Below, one piece after another: positions 46,195 to 58,600 of a stretch of DNA of 64,000 bases (its first letter is position 1; every line of letters starts with the position of its first letter). The notes beneath the pieces are model-generated. The model made no database searches and was not told where the DNA came from. It saw only the letters and a program-made list of their open reading frames with translations. The DNA lies in contig CM041196.1 of the NCBI GenBank assembly GCA_023078555.1, positions 10,868,985 to 10,932,984 of the forward strand. Direction: 5' to 3'. Position numbers and translations under genes: made by a program. This DNA comes from Ulva prolifera (taxonomy: Eukaryota > Chlorophyta > Ulvophyceae > Ulvales > Ulvaceae).

Positions 46195-49173
46195 TCAAGC
46201 ATTCAGCGCCAGCAAGCGATCACATCGCCGCGGCAGAGCGGTGGTGATCACACCACCCGAGTCCCCGCGCGTCGTCCTCACCGCACGCGCCGCCGCCGCC
46301 GCCGCGGCGGCGGCAATCGCTGCGCAGTCCCGCAGCTGCTCAAAGGCGCCGCAGAGCCTGCTGTGGGCTGCGGACGAGGCGCCGCCGCGGCGCGCCTCGC
46401 GCGCGCTGCCACCGCGCCGCAGAGCCTGCCGTGCGCGCGCCGCCGGGAACGGGCCACCCACAGCGCCGCTGCCCATCGCAGCATCGCTGCGCCTGCAGGG
46501 GCCGCGACAACGTCAGGGGAGCAGTGCAACAGGCCGCCGCTGCTGCAGCGTCCGGCACAGCACGCGCAGCACACAGCACGCGCAGCACACCTGTCCTCCT
46601 CCGGGGTGCTGTGCAGGCGGCTGAGCCTGTCCAGCCATCCGTCGCTCGGCTCCGCGTGCTCGAGGGCCCCCTCAGACACCCCCTCCTCAAGGTTGTCCGG
46701 GAAGCCTCCCGTCCCACCTCCCGATCCCGATGCGTCGTCCGCGAGCATGTGCGGCTGCCAGACGCTGAAGCGCGACCGCACCGCCATGGCGGTGCCAGCG
46801 CAGCTGCCCTCTGCTTCCCCGTCGGAGGACGGTGAGCGTAGCGAGGCAATGCGTGACGCGAAAGATGGGTGGGGCGGGGGCGGGCATGAGAGGTGCCCTG
46901 CCGGCGCAGGCGTCAGCATCACCCCGGAGCCTCCTGCGGCGATGCGCACACTGCTGCCGCTGTTGGTGCACGGGAGCTTCCGGGGCGGCAGTGGTGAGGC
47001 CGGGGCGTCCATGCGCGGCCACGTGGCGAGCGCAGCTCGGAGCGTGGCGCCGGTGCGCGGCGCCGCCGACGCCGCGCGGTCGGCGGCGGCCACGGCAAGC
47101 AGCAGATGAACGAATGGTTCGGCTGCAGCGCGGATCCAGACTTCCGGAGCGCATGGGGTCACCCCGCGCGCCGCGGCCTGCGCCGGGGCGAGAGCTGCGG
47201 AGGCCGGGAGCATGGGGACCGGCGGCGGTGGCACCGGGACGGCCGGGGTGGTTGGGGAGAGCTGCAGTGGCTGGTACACCGAGCGCACGACGGGGGCAGT
47301 GGTGGCAGGGGCAGGTGTTGTGGACTGAGCCGGGGGGGGCCGCCGCGCCGGGCTGCGGGAGAGGGGGCGGCCGTCCAGGGTGCCCGCAAAGGGGAAGAAT
47401 GCCATCACGGCGCGGCGGACGGCCGAGAGGGGGGCGGAGGTGGTGCAGGGGTTGTCGGCGAGGGTGATGTGCTGGAGGTGGGTCGCGGCGGCGAGGGGGC
47501 GGAGGGAGGGGAGGGACTGGAGGTGGTTGCGATGGAGGAGCACGGCTTCCAGGTTGACGCAACCTGTACTAGCAGTCATATGTGTGTATGCATGGTGTGC
47601 ATGTGATTGTAGGGGGCAGCTGTGATTCTGCACCTTTGACAGAACAGCGGAACGGTGAGTGTGGTGCAGGGCCAGCCGGGAGGGAGGCATGCCACGCCGC
47701 GCGCGAGGGGGGGGGCGTGGCATGTGTGCATGTGTGCAAGAGGCGAGCGCATGGGGTTCTGATTTGGACCCAATGGAAATGTGGTGAAGCTGCTGACAGG
47801 GATTCCTGTGATGGCTATGGCTGGGCAGGACAGGCTTGCGCATAGATGCCTGTGCACAGACACAGGCTCATGCACAGACACAGGCTCATGCACAGGCATA
47901 GGCTCATGCAGACCACATATGCTGCGAATGTAGGTGGTCCATGTGTCAACAGGTAAGCACATGCTGAGCAAACACTACAATGGAGCAATGACTCCATACA
48001 CATGACTGCATGGGAATTGGGAGAGTGCATTGTGGGAATCAAGGCAGTTGGCCTGAAAACCAGACAACCACTACAACCAGGTCGATGGCAGGTTTCCAAC
48101 TGAAGAACTGAACAACGGTTCCCATGCAGTAAGACACCCGCACATCTTGAAGGCATGTGCATGGAGTAGGAAAGAGGTGTTCTCTGGACTGCTATGTGTA
48201 TGTGCAAGCACATGGCTGTGTTGCATGCAATGTGTGTGTGACAAGGCACATGCAGAGCAAGTCAGTTAAGAACATGCACATTGCTGGGTGATGGAGTGAA
48301 TGGCTTGCTCTTGGGTACAGTCAGCAGACACCAACCCAGCTAGATGGCACTGTGTGTGCAGTCAGCTGATTTGGGCACAGCTGGATGGTACCAGCAGTAG
48401 TGGAGGTGGAGAGATGGCTTGGCCAGGAAACAACCATGGTGCATGAATGACCTTTCCAGTGCTGTGCTATCCATGCCTGGGTGCATGTATGCAGCACTTC
48501 GGTGGTAGCATGGTCATATCATACCACTAGATTACCAGGATATGAGGCCCATGGCTCAAGTATCACAAGATTGGAAGTGAGTGACCATGCTGGGGACTGG
48601 ATTCATGTAGCTGCCTGCAAATCAGACAATTAAGAAGAGGAACAGCTGTCAGTGACAGTGGCCATTGCTGACAGGCAGGTCAGGCATGCACAGCTGTCAT
48701 CAAGGTGGTTAGTTGTGGACTCAGGACAGCAGCAGGCTCAGGTGCGAACAGGGATCAATGCTGCAGACAGCCCCTATGCAAAGAAATAGCAACTCACCAG
48801 CAAGGGAGCTGACGTCTGACACTTGGTTGTTGTTGACTGCTAGCTCTCTCAGCTGCCCGCAATGCTGCAGTCCTTTCAACGTGGCCAGACGGTTGCCACT
48901 GACATTGAGGTACACCAGGTAGTGCAGTTGCTCAAGTGCTTGCAGGGATGTGATCTTGTTCTGCGAAAGATCCGCATATAACAGATATTTCGGCAGCTGC
49001 AAAAGACGCATCGACTTTGGAGTGAAAGTTGACGCAGGCTGGAGCATCTGTGTCGTATGTATGAAGTGGCAGTTGTTGGACCGACACACCTGTGGTGGGT
49101 GCGCGAGCCTACTACGAGGAGCCGTGAGCGCAACTAGGAGCGGGAATACAGAGCCAAGGTCCGTCGTTTTCAT
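46195..49173 (-). CDS. leucine-rich-repeat protein (SDS22-like repeats) with low-complexity tail
   Basis: Model (complement): 48798-49173, 46591-47563 and 46195-46492, phases agreeing, 548 aa. SDS22-type leucine-rich repeats are clear in exon 1 (LYADLSQNKITSLQALEQL, YLVYLNVSGNRLATLKGLQ, LRELAVNNNQVSDVSSLA). They continue across the intron (VNLEAVLLHRNHLQSL, HLQHITLADNPC), with a cap-like end FFPFAGTLDGRPL. The remaining 300-odd residues are Pro/Ala/Ser-rich with short helical patches. Such proteins serve as protein-protein scaffolds, including ciliary and phosphatase-regulating ones; no specific orthologue is claimed. The start at MKTTDLGS was chosen because a divergent gene begins at 49431. 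The frame stays open upstream to 49542, and a 42-bp in-frame intron-like stretch (GTGTGT..ACACAG) lies near residue 28. Confidence 0.7.
47851..47912. repeat. 18-bp tandem repeat, about 3.5 copies
   Basis: GCACAGACACAGGCTCAT repeats with one diverged copy (GCACAGGCATAGGCTCAT). It lies in the intron of the leucine-rich-repeat gene. Confidence 0.9.
48490..48540. mobile_element. decayed palindromic element
   Basis: CGGTGGTAGCATGGTCATAT then CATACCACTAGATTACCAGG. It weakly matches one half of the GGCAATCCAGTG family. Confidence 0.35.
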
Positions 49174-49430
49174 GTCGCATCGGGCACATTCTAGACTAAC
49201 GACATCCGCCGTGCCTGTTGCTTGTGGCGCAGCGGCCTGGATGTAAGAGTCCAGCGCACACAAGGTACCAGCACACACTGTGACCGAGAGGGGCATGGCT
49301 GAAAATATACCTTCTACAGCTTCTACAGCAAGCGAGTCTGCTAGTTGTGGACAGTCACCAAAACATATTGTTGGTTGCGCTGTTGAGTTGGTGATGTCGT
49401 GCACGTGGACGACAAACTCGCAATTGCGAG

Positions 49431-49908
49431 ATGTCGGACCTGCCCACACGGCAGCTGTGTGCCTGTTGCGTTCATCTCGGAGAATGCATACCCGACATTG
49501 TAAGCCGTCCGAGCGATTCCACTCCAACGTCTGATGAGGCACGCGACGATGGAGGCCCTGTCGACACGGATGCAGTGGAGGTTGACCCCCGCGACGACTA
49601 CAAAGCTGTTCAACATGATGTGCAGCTGTGCAACAGCTTGAAATGTTCAGTGATTGCTGATGTGGTAAGAAAGCACATTGGTCTTGTTTGGGAGCATTAG
49701 ATGCTCAACGACTTGCGACCGTGATGAGCTTGACGGATGTTCGGCACAGGAGTTGCTTTCGGAACATTTGCCGATACGGCGTATGTATGTGCTAGACAGA
49801 TGGGGCCGTGCAACTGTTGCTATCGTGGGATTTCACAGCAAGCTGTATCGGATGCTGGTGAAACGCGGCCTGGCTAGCTGTAGCGCGCCTTCACAAAGGT
49901 TTCCACAG
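49431..49908 (+). CDS. small unidentified gene, divergent from the LRR gene
   Basis: Exons 49431-49499, 49539-49664 and 49750-49908 agree in phase, with donors GTAAGC and GTAAGA. The start reads MSDLPTRQLCACCVHLGECI. Exon 2 has DPRDDYKAVQHDVQLCNSLK; exon 3 has HLPIRRMYVLDRWGRATVAI, then KLYRMLVKRGLAS. The last donor (GTCTCG) is weak; a final short exon from 49969 (RAHVSIVWRRGIL then stop) would close the frame, giving about 130 aa. No family recognised. Its first intron is only 39 bp, which is short even for algae and lowers confidence. The start lies 258 bp from the proposed LRR start. Confidence 0.45.
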
Positions 49909-50777
49909 GTCTCGTGCGTGCATGCAACTGTGGCTGCGGCCGTGGCTGCTGCACCAATTTCCGCAGAGAGCCCATGTGTCGATAGTATGGAGACGCGGCA
50001 TCTTGTGAGGGGGAACCAGCTGACGTGCAAATGCAGCGGGGGGGCTCGGGGCGGCTTGCGTCTGGCACAGTCTGGGAAACGATGGGAAGTACACATGTAC
50101 ACACATGTCCACCAACAAAGACAGCACTGAAGATCGCGGCTTGAGAAATTCCAGTGGATGGTGGTCGTAGAACTGATATGCCACAGCCTCTCATGTGCAC
50201 ATCAAAGTTGTGACTGTTGTATTCACTGAGTCGAGTGACTCGAAGCTCAGCCGTTCAGCATCTTCTGAGCAGGTGAAGTCCCAGTCAGTGGTCGTCAGTG
50301 GTAGACGACTGCAGTGGTGAGGATGCCCCATCAGCGAATCTTCAGATGGATGGCTGCTGCCAAACATGTGATCCTGCACTCGCATGCCACCTGCATGCAA
50401 TGCCTTCATGTGGCCACAATGGCTTCCCAATCGCTGATATGTGCTACATGGACAAAGTCAGAGACAGAGACGTTGGTGTCACCGACGTGTGTGTACTCTG
50501 GGCCTTATGTTGTTGTTCTGTAGCACCATGATCAGCTTTATGCTGCTGTGATCAGCTGGAGTGCCCTGCTGCCGTCCAACAAAAACCCACGAGATTATCA
50601 TTTAAACGCACATCTCAAAGCCTCACATGAACGATATCCAGACCGTGGAAGCTGAATGCGGACATTTTGGCATTCTCATTCGCAATCACATGGGAGAGCT
50701 GCCTCTTGCATATTGCTTCCACCATGCGCTCGGCTGAATGGCCTCAGGAAGTTTGCAAACCGCAAACAACTGAGGAT
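49909..50777. other. no further gene seen
   Basis: Possible 3' exon of the small gene at 49969-50011; otherwise non-coding by inspection. Confidence 0.35.
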
Positions 50778-50895
50778 GTGGCAATCCAGTGACATGGCCG
50801 CTGCACCACTGGCCACTTGCACCTCGCAATGTGCAAGGGTCCAGTGGTATAGCGGGCTATATCAACGATCAGCGGCCATGTCAACGGGTTGCCAC
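50778..50895. mobile_element. long-form palindromic element
   Basis: GTGGCAATCCAGTGACATGG... to ...GCGGCCATGTCAACGGGTTG and CCAC. The central arms (TGGCCACTTGCAC / GTGCAAGGGTCCAGTGG) are retained, with an extra 17-bp partial duplication near the right arm. Confidence 0.75.
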
Positions 50896-51190
50896 AGTGG
50901 ACGTACCTCAAATTCAGGGATCGTGGCCAATATGTGTGCCATAATGATGATAATCACACAGGTGGCCAGCATTTCAGAAAACGATGCAGCGATGGCTTTC
51001 TAGAGACACAACTGGTGGTGCAGCTTGCACAACGGGGCGTGTGAACATGCACATACACAAACACAGAACCACTGGTGGCAGTGCACACCAAAGACCAGAG
51101 TCCTGGTGAGTGACCAGTGGCACCGTGTCGCATTACCGCTGTACCACTGGATCCCAGCACCACTGGGACACGTTGTGACGATCAAGGGAA

Positions 51191-51249
51191 GTGGTAATTC
51201 AGTGGTGTAGGAATCCATTGGTATAGCGGCCATATCACTGGATTGCCAC
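51191..51249. mobile_element. palindromic element, partly decayed
   Basis: GTGGTAATTCAGTGGTGTAG.. then TATAGCGGCCATATCACTGG and ATTGCCAC. The right arm is intact, the left arm mutated. A further degraded copy (GTGGCAGTGCAGTGATAAGA..) is at 51734-51797. Confidence 0.65.
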
Positions 51250-51570
51250 AAGGGTTCATTGGTATCGTGGTCACATCACAGGTCACAACAAAGGCTGGGC
51301 CCTCTCTGGTTCAGGCTGATCAGTCCACAGCCTTCAGCACACAGGCAGACTGTCATCAAGTTGAACAAATGCATCACGGCTCTAGCTGGCACAATGCATC
51401 AGCTCACATTCTGTTGCTCTGATCATAGCTGCTCAAGGCATCAGCTCGCAGCTGTGCTGAGGCAGAGTAGGCTGCTGATGCCAGGGCATGGGGACATGAT
51501 GCATCATGATGCCTAGATGATGCAGACCTGTTGAGCCCAGCAGCTGAGAACCTGCGCCCAGCTCCTGCGG

Positions 51571-51625
51571 GCAGATACGTCACCAAGACAGATACGTCAC
51601 CAAGACAGATACGTCACCAAGAGCG
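51571..51625. repeat. 17-bp tandem repeat, three copies
   Basis: CAGATACGTCACCAAGA repeated three times head to tail in non-coding DNA. Confidence 0.93.
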
Positions 51626-52299
51626 GCATGCGGAGTCATGGCCGAACGTGGTGCTTAGTCTGGCACTGTGCAGCTGCGTTAGAGCGGCAAACTTTTTAAC
51701 TTTCGGGAGCATGCAGGTCAGGCTGTCAGACTGTGGCAGTGCAGTGATAAGACCGCTCTACCACTGGAGACTTGCACGGACACTTGCACACTTGCAGACC
51801 CGGTGCTGCCTCCACTCCGTAGACAGTGCAGGGCAAGCAGTGATTGACTTGGGCGCAGCAGTATGTCGACTGAACATGGTTGGGGTTGTTGGCCTGGTGC
51901 AGCTCCACACATTTGCTGTGGTTGCCCTGCCATCCAGAAACTGATCGCTGAGGATCAAGCAAGCCACGAGATGGACCACCATCATTTATCTAGATAAGTG
52001 CAGAGAAGTCGTGCAGGATGGCACCGGCAAAAGCGGAACGGACGTTGGCAGGGACTTTGACAGGTGAAGTGTAGAGGATAGTTTATCTTTGGCGGATCCT
52101 TGAGAATACTGTTGTGTGCAGATGATGCAGGTCATTTTGCAGTGAGATTGAGCTGCGTACAACCGTGGCTTGTTTGCAGCCTGACCGGATGCTGTCTTGA
52201 TGACAGTTGACGTCAACGTTTGTCCAGAGCGTCAGCAGGGGCGTCTTTCTCACACAGGCGTGGCCTCTGCCTCCCTCCTGTGAGGCGCCTGGTTGCCAG

Positions 52300-53380
52300 C
52301 GCTGGCGCCAGGCTGCCTTCACACGCCGCATACCAATCTCCGTGCACCGTCGAATAGTTTTAATGACATGCGCTCTTGGGGTGTGTTGTCACTCAATCGA
52401 AACCCCAACGCGTTGCATAAGCGACATGCACATGGACCATCTTTGTCAGGAGACACGATGGCGTGCATGCTGCTGCAGGTGCCTGGGAGTCCATACCTCG
52501 GTGCCACCTAAAACAAGCATCACAAGCATCGGAGTACGTACCCTGGTACACTGATGTTCCTCGCGGGTTCCTGTTGAAGTAGATCACGCCAGCACTAGGA
52601 GGAGCTGTATTCTCCGACACCAACACCTTCCTTGAGGGAACAGCAGCGAACAACGCTACACGTTACATTCAAGCTGCCCATACAAAGCCACTCGTTGCTG
52701 TGGGGACTCCTCCCGGGCCTGGAAGCACGATTGCGTGCCGTGGAAATCCGCAAGTGCGCCTCTGCTCAATGCGAGCGCGATGACAGCGTGCCGATGTAGT
52801 GACCAACATCCCAGCCATATGGTACAATGCATAAATGTTAGTGGCTCAATACAGTGCGTTGAGAAGTTTACAGCGCTTTTCAGCGCACAGATATTGTCGC
52901 GGCCTCTGCTCGTCACCGCTCCTGTACGCTGACCACACACCAACAGTTACCCAAGGTCCGTCAAACAGACGCAACAAATAATGCATGACAATTGGGAAGT
53001 TGTCACCGGAGGCATTATGCACTCCACGGAGACGTCTCCCTGAACAGCCCAGCACCCTTCCTAGCTGCCGGCAGCAACAGGCAGTGAGCAGCCAGGCTCA
53101 TGCCCACATTGACCTGACCATTCCGTGCTAAACCATGTAGCTACAGATCATGCGCGCTGCTATCACGAAAGCATTCGTTCACGCGCGACACCAGGCGCCC
53201 CATGCATTATTTGGCAGGGTCGGGTTCGCCCGCGTCGAGGCTATTCGAGCGTTCACAGGGCGCTGCGAGCAATAGTATTCCAGCCAGCACAATCGCGGTC
53301 CATCAAACCCTCGTCGGTCGCTTGCCGAAGGACAGGCAGCTCGTTCTAGCTGATGCCGTCGTTTGGCTACGGGCCGTGCC
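52300..53380 (-). CDS. unidentified minus-strand coding segments
   Basis: Several minus-strand stretches look like exons: about 53190-53380 (FDGPRLCWLEYYCSQRPVNA), about 52960-53055 (NFPIVMHYLLRLFDGPW before a GTAACT donor), about 52545-52653 (VSENTAPPSAGVIYFNRNPR before a GTACGT donor) and about 52330-52480 (PDKDGPCACRLCNALGFRLS ending at TGA). They share orientation and spacing suitable for one spliced gene, but the junctions were not all resolved and no family is recognised. Confidence 0.35.
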
Positions 53381-54441
53381 AACGGCGCAAAGCAATGCCA
53401 GGCGGCATTTTGTCACCTTCGTCACGTCAGGCTTACGGCACCAGCCGCAACGAGTTCAGGGGGGGTCCTGCTGACCTGGATCCACGAGTCCGAGCCCTTA
53501 TCGGCCGTACTGCAGCTAGCTCGTTCCTCTGTTGCGGAGTCGTCTGCACGACCAGGCTGACTTGCATTATTTGTGAAAAAATGAGCCCAGCAACCAACAG
53601 CTGTACGTGTGCTTGCCGCCTTTATCTTGTAACACTGCACTACGTGTGCTCACGAGCACCTGCATGCAGCAGGAGACCTTTCGTCATTCACATACGGACC
53701 TCTGCATGCTCTGAGAGTTGTGTTTCACGGACTGCAGCTTCCTTCACTGATTGGTGTGTTCCCCCGAATGAAGCTTCCTCTATTGAAGCCGAATTCAGCC
53801 ATGATGCATCCCGGCAGGGGACCTTGTGCTGTTCCAAAGTCTCAATATACAATCACGTCCAGCCAGCTGCAGCATGCATCAACCAGCTGCATCATCACTC
53901 TCCACGAGCACCTCGTTCTTCCCTTGCACAATCCGGGATAGCTGCCAATCCGAAGGCGCTTTTCTTGCGTCCACAAAATTCCAGTTACCCACACACTGGG
54001 GCCAGTGCTGATGATCAGTTGCTGCTTGAGGTGCTGTTTATGCTGCACAGTGCCTGTGGTGCTACCTGCCTCTCTGTCTTTGTCACTGTGACACAAACCC
54101 AGTCGCTGAACGATTTGTGCCTGTTCTCCTGTTGGCATTACCTGTTTACCTGTTTCCCTGTGGGTGGGCGTCTGGTTGGGGCTTGCCCAAGGAGGTTGGC
54201 CAACTGCCTTGGCCACAACAAAGCACGCCCTGGTCCATCATCCCAGATACCTGATATCCCTGAGTGCCTGGCTGCGGTCTGGAGGTTGTGTTACTTGTGC
54301 AGCAGGTCATGTTGCTTGGTCAGCCTGAGTTGCACAGCGACTCCTCGTCGCTGTGCAACTCTTCGTCGTGTGTGCACCACTGCCCTTCTGCAGCCGTCTA
54401 GGTGGGTCCATGTACACGTTGCTGGTGTACATGCACATGTG
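53381..54441. other. long open frame, probably not a gene
   Basis: A 373-codon plus frame (53353-54474) spans this stretch, but the protein is Cys/Ser/His-rich with no regular structure. It runs into the truncated retroelement. A 14-bp-stem hairpin lies at 54328-54360. Confidence 0.3.
54328..54360. repeat. perfect 14-bp-stem hairpin
   Basis: AGTTGCACAGCGAC, loop TCCTC, then GTCGCTGTGCAACT. No neighbouring gene end was recognised that would make it a processing signal. Confidence 0.8.
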
Positions 54442-54451
54442 CATCCGCAGC

Positions 54452-54745
54452 CAGGCACCCACGGACTGCCATGAATCACTTGAATCGGCTGGCGGAGGTT
54501 GCGTCTCGGTGTGGTAAGGTGAACCGTGCGTTGTTTGTGACGAATGCTCTGCGCCGGTTGAGTGTGGCGTTGTGCAAGGGGAATGCTCTTGTGCTCCGTG
54601 CGGGGCTTCAATCTTTAGCTGGCATCACCGGCCACAGTAGCTGTGGTACGTGCTCGTGCCCGGCCTAGTGCCATGACTGCGTGAGTGGATTTGCGTGTAC
54701 ATTCCTGGCAACGGCTCGCTGCCCGGCCTCTGTCCTTTGTAACTA
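54452..54745 (+). mobile_element. 5'-truncated retrotransposon copy with target duplication
   Basis: From CTGCCATGAATCACTTGAAT it matches the full-length element from 37218 to its end, TTTGTAACTA. It reads the same last ORF residues (NRALFVTNALRRLSVALCKG) with a small insertion after ATCACCGGCC. It is flanked by a perfect 10-bp CATCCGCAGC (54442-54451 and 54746-54755); about 15 non-matching bases sit at the 5' junction. Confidence 0.88.
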
Positions 54746-54755
54746 CATCCGCAGC

Positions 54756-55673
54756 ACACATCCGATCGTCATGTGCGTCTTCTTTTGGGCCGGACATACC
54801 TAGCCATGTTTGCCTGCATGGCAGTCGCAGCAGACCAGGCGCAGCATCGCTGCCCTGTCCGAGACTCCCGAGAGCACGGTCCAGACCGTGCTTTGTGAAG
54901 TAAATGTAAATCTGAATTCACTGAGCCGTATCCTGAGCCGTATATCCCATTGGACATTGACAACATTTGTGGTCATGATGCCCTCTCCATGTTTGGTTCA
55001 ATCAATGAACGCCAAAAGCTGTCTGCCTTGGGGCGTGATGCCTGGATCGTCTGCGTCTTGCGCTTTTCCAGCCCGTGCAAATAGAGCATATACCTGGAGA
55101 TACTGAACAGATATTCCTGGAGATACGGCGCATCTGGCCACCGGTACGCGTTACAGCGAGGTGTTTCAACGCCGCTGCAGGCCTGCGTTATGCGTTACGT
55201 GTCGATGGGTTTAATTCAGTACGGTACATGTGCAGCTGCAACAGCAGGAATTACAAATTACACACCGCCACATCCATTGAGACATTGAAATCTCGCGAGT
55301 CTGGGACCAAGTGCCCATCGCCTCGTGAGGCGTGATGCCCTCGTCGGGCACACTGACTATCTCGCCGGTGCTTTCAGCACAGCTCGCCAGTCCAACCTCC
55401 TCTTCCGTGCCGGATACAGTGACCCAATCACAGAGACGCATGTGCAGGGCCTCCTCTAGCCACCGATCAGTGATCACCCACACACACACGTCATCGCCGA
55501 CTACAGATCACACAATCACCGACAACGCTCCTGCACCCTCCCCCCCTGTGTCTTCTACGAGCGCGTACTCCACGGCGGCTGGGAGGGACCGGAGCCGCAT
55601 CGCGCGATATCCAGGCGCAGTGCTGTCGCAGACGCAGCGGTTCAGTGTCTAGGAGGGAGCTAGCGGCGGCCAC
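54756..55673. other. upstream region of the methyltransferase gene
   Basis: Contains a GTAAATCTGAATTCACTGAG repeat copy near 54899. The open frame at 55332-55652 is Ser/Thr/Pro-rich without a domain. An in-frame TAG 24 bases before the methyltransferase ATG supports the chosen start. Confidence 0.4.
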
Positions 55674-58600
55674 ATGAAGGTGGTGTCGCTGTTCACGGGC
55701 ATCGGCGGCCTCGACCTCGGTCTCAAGCAGGTGCGCCCCTCCCCCCCCCCCTGTATGCATGCAGCCCATGTATGCGGACCAATGCAATGATCGGCATGCG
55801 GCGGCGGCTCTCAGAAGGGTGAGCCTGGTCTGAGGCAGGTGCACCCCAGGAGCATGTAGTGACAAAGGACGGAGGCCGGGCATGGAGCCGGTTCCCGGAA
55901 TCCACTCACACATCCACTCACGCATCCATGGCACCAGGCCGCGCGCCAGGAGTATTTATGCATACATGCATGGCCGCATAGGCCTGTCCATACGGACGCC
56001 GCGCTCCACCCAGCACCTGTGCCACAAACACCTGCAGAGTCATGCAAGAGAAAAGTGGTTCGATGTTCCGTCTGCTGTCGGGCATTTGCGATGCATGTGA
56101 CGCATGCGTGCGGCTGTGTGCAGGCCGGACATGAGATCATCATGATGTGCGAGTGCGACCCCGGCGCGCAGCAGGTCCTCAAAACCCACTTCCCGGGGGT
56201 GCTGCTGCTGCCGGACGTGGCCGCGGTGGCGCAGCTGCCACACGAGACGGAGGTCGTGGCTGCGGGGTTCCCATGCATTGACGTCTCTCGTGCGGGGCTG
56301 CGCAAGGGCATCCACCAGGGCGCGGTGCGCCTCCCCCCCCCCCCCCCCCCCCTCCCTCCATCTGCCCTGTTAGTTCACAGTCGCTGCGTCTCGCGGTGGC
56401 GCAGCATACGGCGATGGTGGTCCGGTGTTGGCCGAGGCATGGCCAAGTCTGCGGACCCACGACAGCAGAGCGGCCAGTGCATACTCGATGTTTCACCCGA
56501 CCTGCGCCAAAATTGATGCGAATCAAATCGTTTGGTTGTCAAAAGAAAAGTACAACTCCCAAATTGCCCGAGTGGCCCGAGGTGCCCCACAGCACAAGTG
56601 GTGACAATTGTTAGAGTAAGGAAACGAGCTCAGCACGAGCGTGGGGCTGCAGAGCACCGGGCTCGTGCGCCACGTGTTTCGGCTGCTGGACGACTCGATC
56701 CGCCGCGGCCGCCCGGTTCCGTGGGTGCTGCTGGAGAACGTGGAGGCCCTGCTGGACCGCCACGGCGACGCCGCTCCCGCCGTGCACCACGTCACCGCCG
56801 CCCTCGAGGCCCTCGGCTACCACAGCTGGGCGCAGCGCACCGTCTGCAGCGCGGCCTTCGGAGTCCCGAACCGCCGCAAGCGCGTCTTCATCGTCGCGTC
56901 GTGGCACGGCGACGCCCGCGACGTCCTCCTCTCGCAGGTGCGTGCCGCGTGCTGCACGCGCTGTGACTGTTCGTCTTCCGCCGTGCTGTGACTGTTTGTA
57001 TTCCGCCATGCTGTGCTGTGGGCGCATATGTCAGAATGCGTGCGCCGTCTCCGGCCCGGGGGTGTGCGGCACTCCAGTGACGTGACCGCCGGGCCACTCT
57101 ATGGTATGATGCGCTGTTGCGTGTGTATGCATGGAGTGTATGCCCCGCATGACTACAGCATATCACGGGATCGCCACATCTGGCCACAGCGCGTGCTGTG
57201 CAGGGCCCACAGCGCTGCCTCGGCAGCTGCGTCCAGACGACCGACGGCGGCGGCGGTGCCGCCGGCGGCAGCAAGGCCGACGCCGCCACGCCCGGCGCGG
57301 AGTGCTTCCGCTGCCATGAGCCCGACGTCGACGATCTCGACGCATGCAGCATCGCCCTCGACCTCGGCAACGCGCGCAGCGCCCCCGGCATCGACCTCGT
57401 GCCGACCTTCACCACCTCCAACAAGCGCATCTGCCTGCTCCTCGCGACCGGCCAGATGGGCATGCTGCGCATCGAGGACGCCGAGCGGCTGCAGGTGCGT
57501 GCTGCGTGCTGCGTGCTGTGTTTAGGTGGGCGCGGGGCCGCATGTGGCGGCTGAGGAGGTCGCGCAGTCGGCCCGGAGCTCTGAAATGCGCTGCGGGTGT
57601 TCGTGCATGTCTTTCCTGCATTCTGCGGGTGTGACATAGCCGCATATCGGCGCTGCTATCTTGCGGTGCCGGCCATGATGTCAGGCAACTGTAAGGGACC
57701 CCCCCCCCCCCCCCCCCCCCCCCCCCGCCGCCTTGCAGTCATGGGGCTGTGCTTAGCAGGCCCCGCCGCTGACGGGTTCACGCTGTTCAGGGGTTTCCGT
57801 CAGGGTGGACGGAGCCGGCGTACCCGGTGGTCGGCCCGGGTGTCGGCGCACACAGGGGCGCGGCCGCGAATGAGGACGCAAATGAGCGCAGCACGGAAAA
57901 GGCGGCCGCAGCACGCTTCATGCTCATCGGCAACGCCGTCACTGTCCAGGCACGCGCTCCGCCTCATCAACGCATGCCACCTCATGTGTTCCATGCCGCA
58001 TGCCTCCCATGCCTTACTGCCCCCTCCACACCGCCTCCGCGACCCTCATGCATGCCATACCGCACCGCCTTCCAAGTCCTAGACAGCACCTCCCCGGTCC
58101 ATGGCAGCAACTACAGACAACGTCTGTTCGCAAGCTTCGGGCCGGTGTGCCTGAGAGTTCGTGCGACGCGTTACTTATCAGCCGTTCGTGATCACGCCTG
58201 GCCGTCGGCGCGCGCACGCCTTCATTTCATTTCTGTCCGACACAAACTGAACGCGGCCAGACTGCAGGTGGCGGAGTGGCTTGGGCGGCGCCTGAAGCGG
58301 CCTTACGGCCGCAAGTTCATCCCCACTGAGAACGACCTGCAGGTGCGCCCCCCGTTCCCCCGGCCCCCGCCTTTGCGCACCAGCATCCCAGCTCTCATGC
58401 CTCCAGCCCCTCTACGTTCCTGCTCACAGCACCATTTCCACGCCGTAGCCTCACATCCCCAAGCACCACCACAACCGCAGCAGCCTTGCCCGGATTTTGC
58501 ACTGTGGTGGGCACACTGTTCAGTACCGGCCGTGTGACCGGTGCTGCCGCCGCCTGCAGATCCATGACAGCATCCAGACCGTGGCTGAGCTCGACGTCGC

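Noticed and set aside
53353-54474. 373-codon plus-strand open frame
   Set aside because: Longest unexplained frame outside the retrotransposon, but the peptide is Cys/Ser/His-rich, shows no domain, and its end runs into a truncated retroelement copy. Minus-strand segments there look more like protein.
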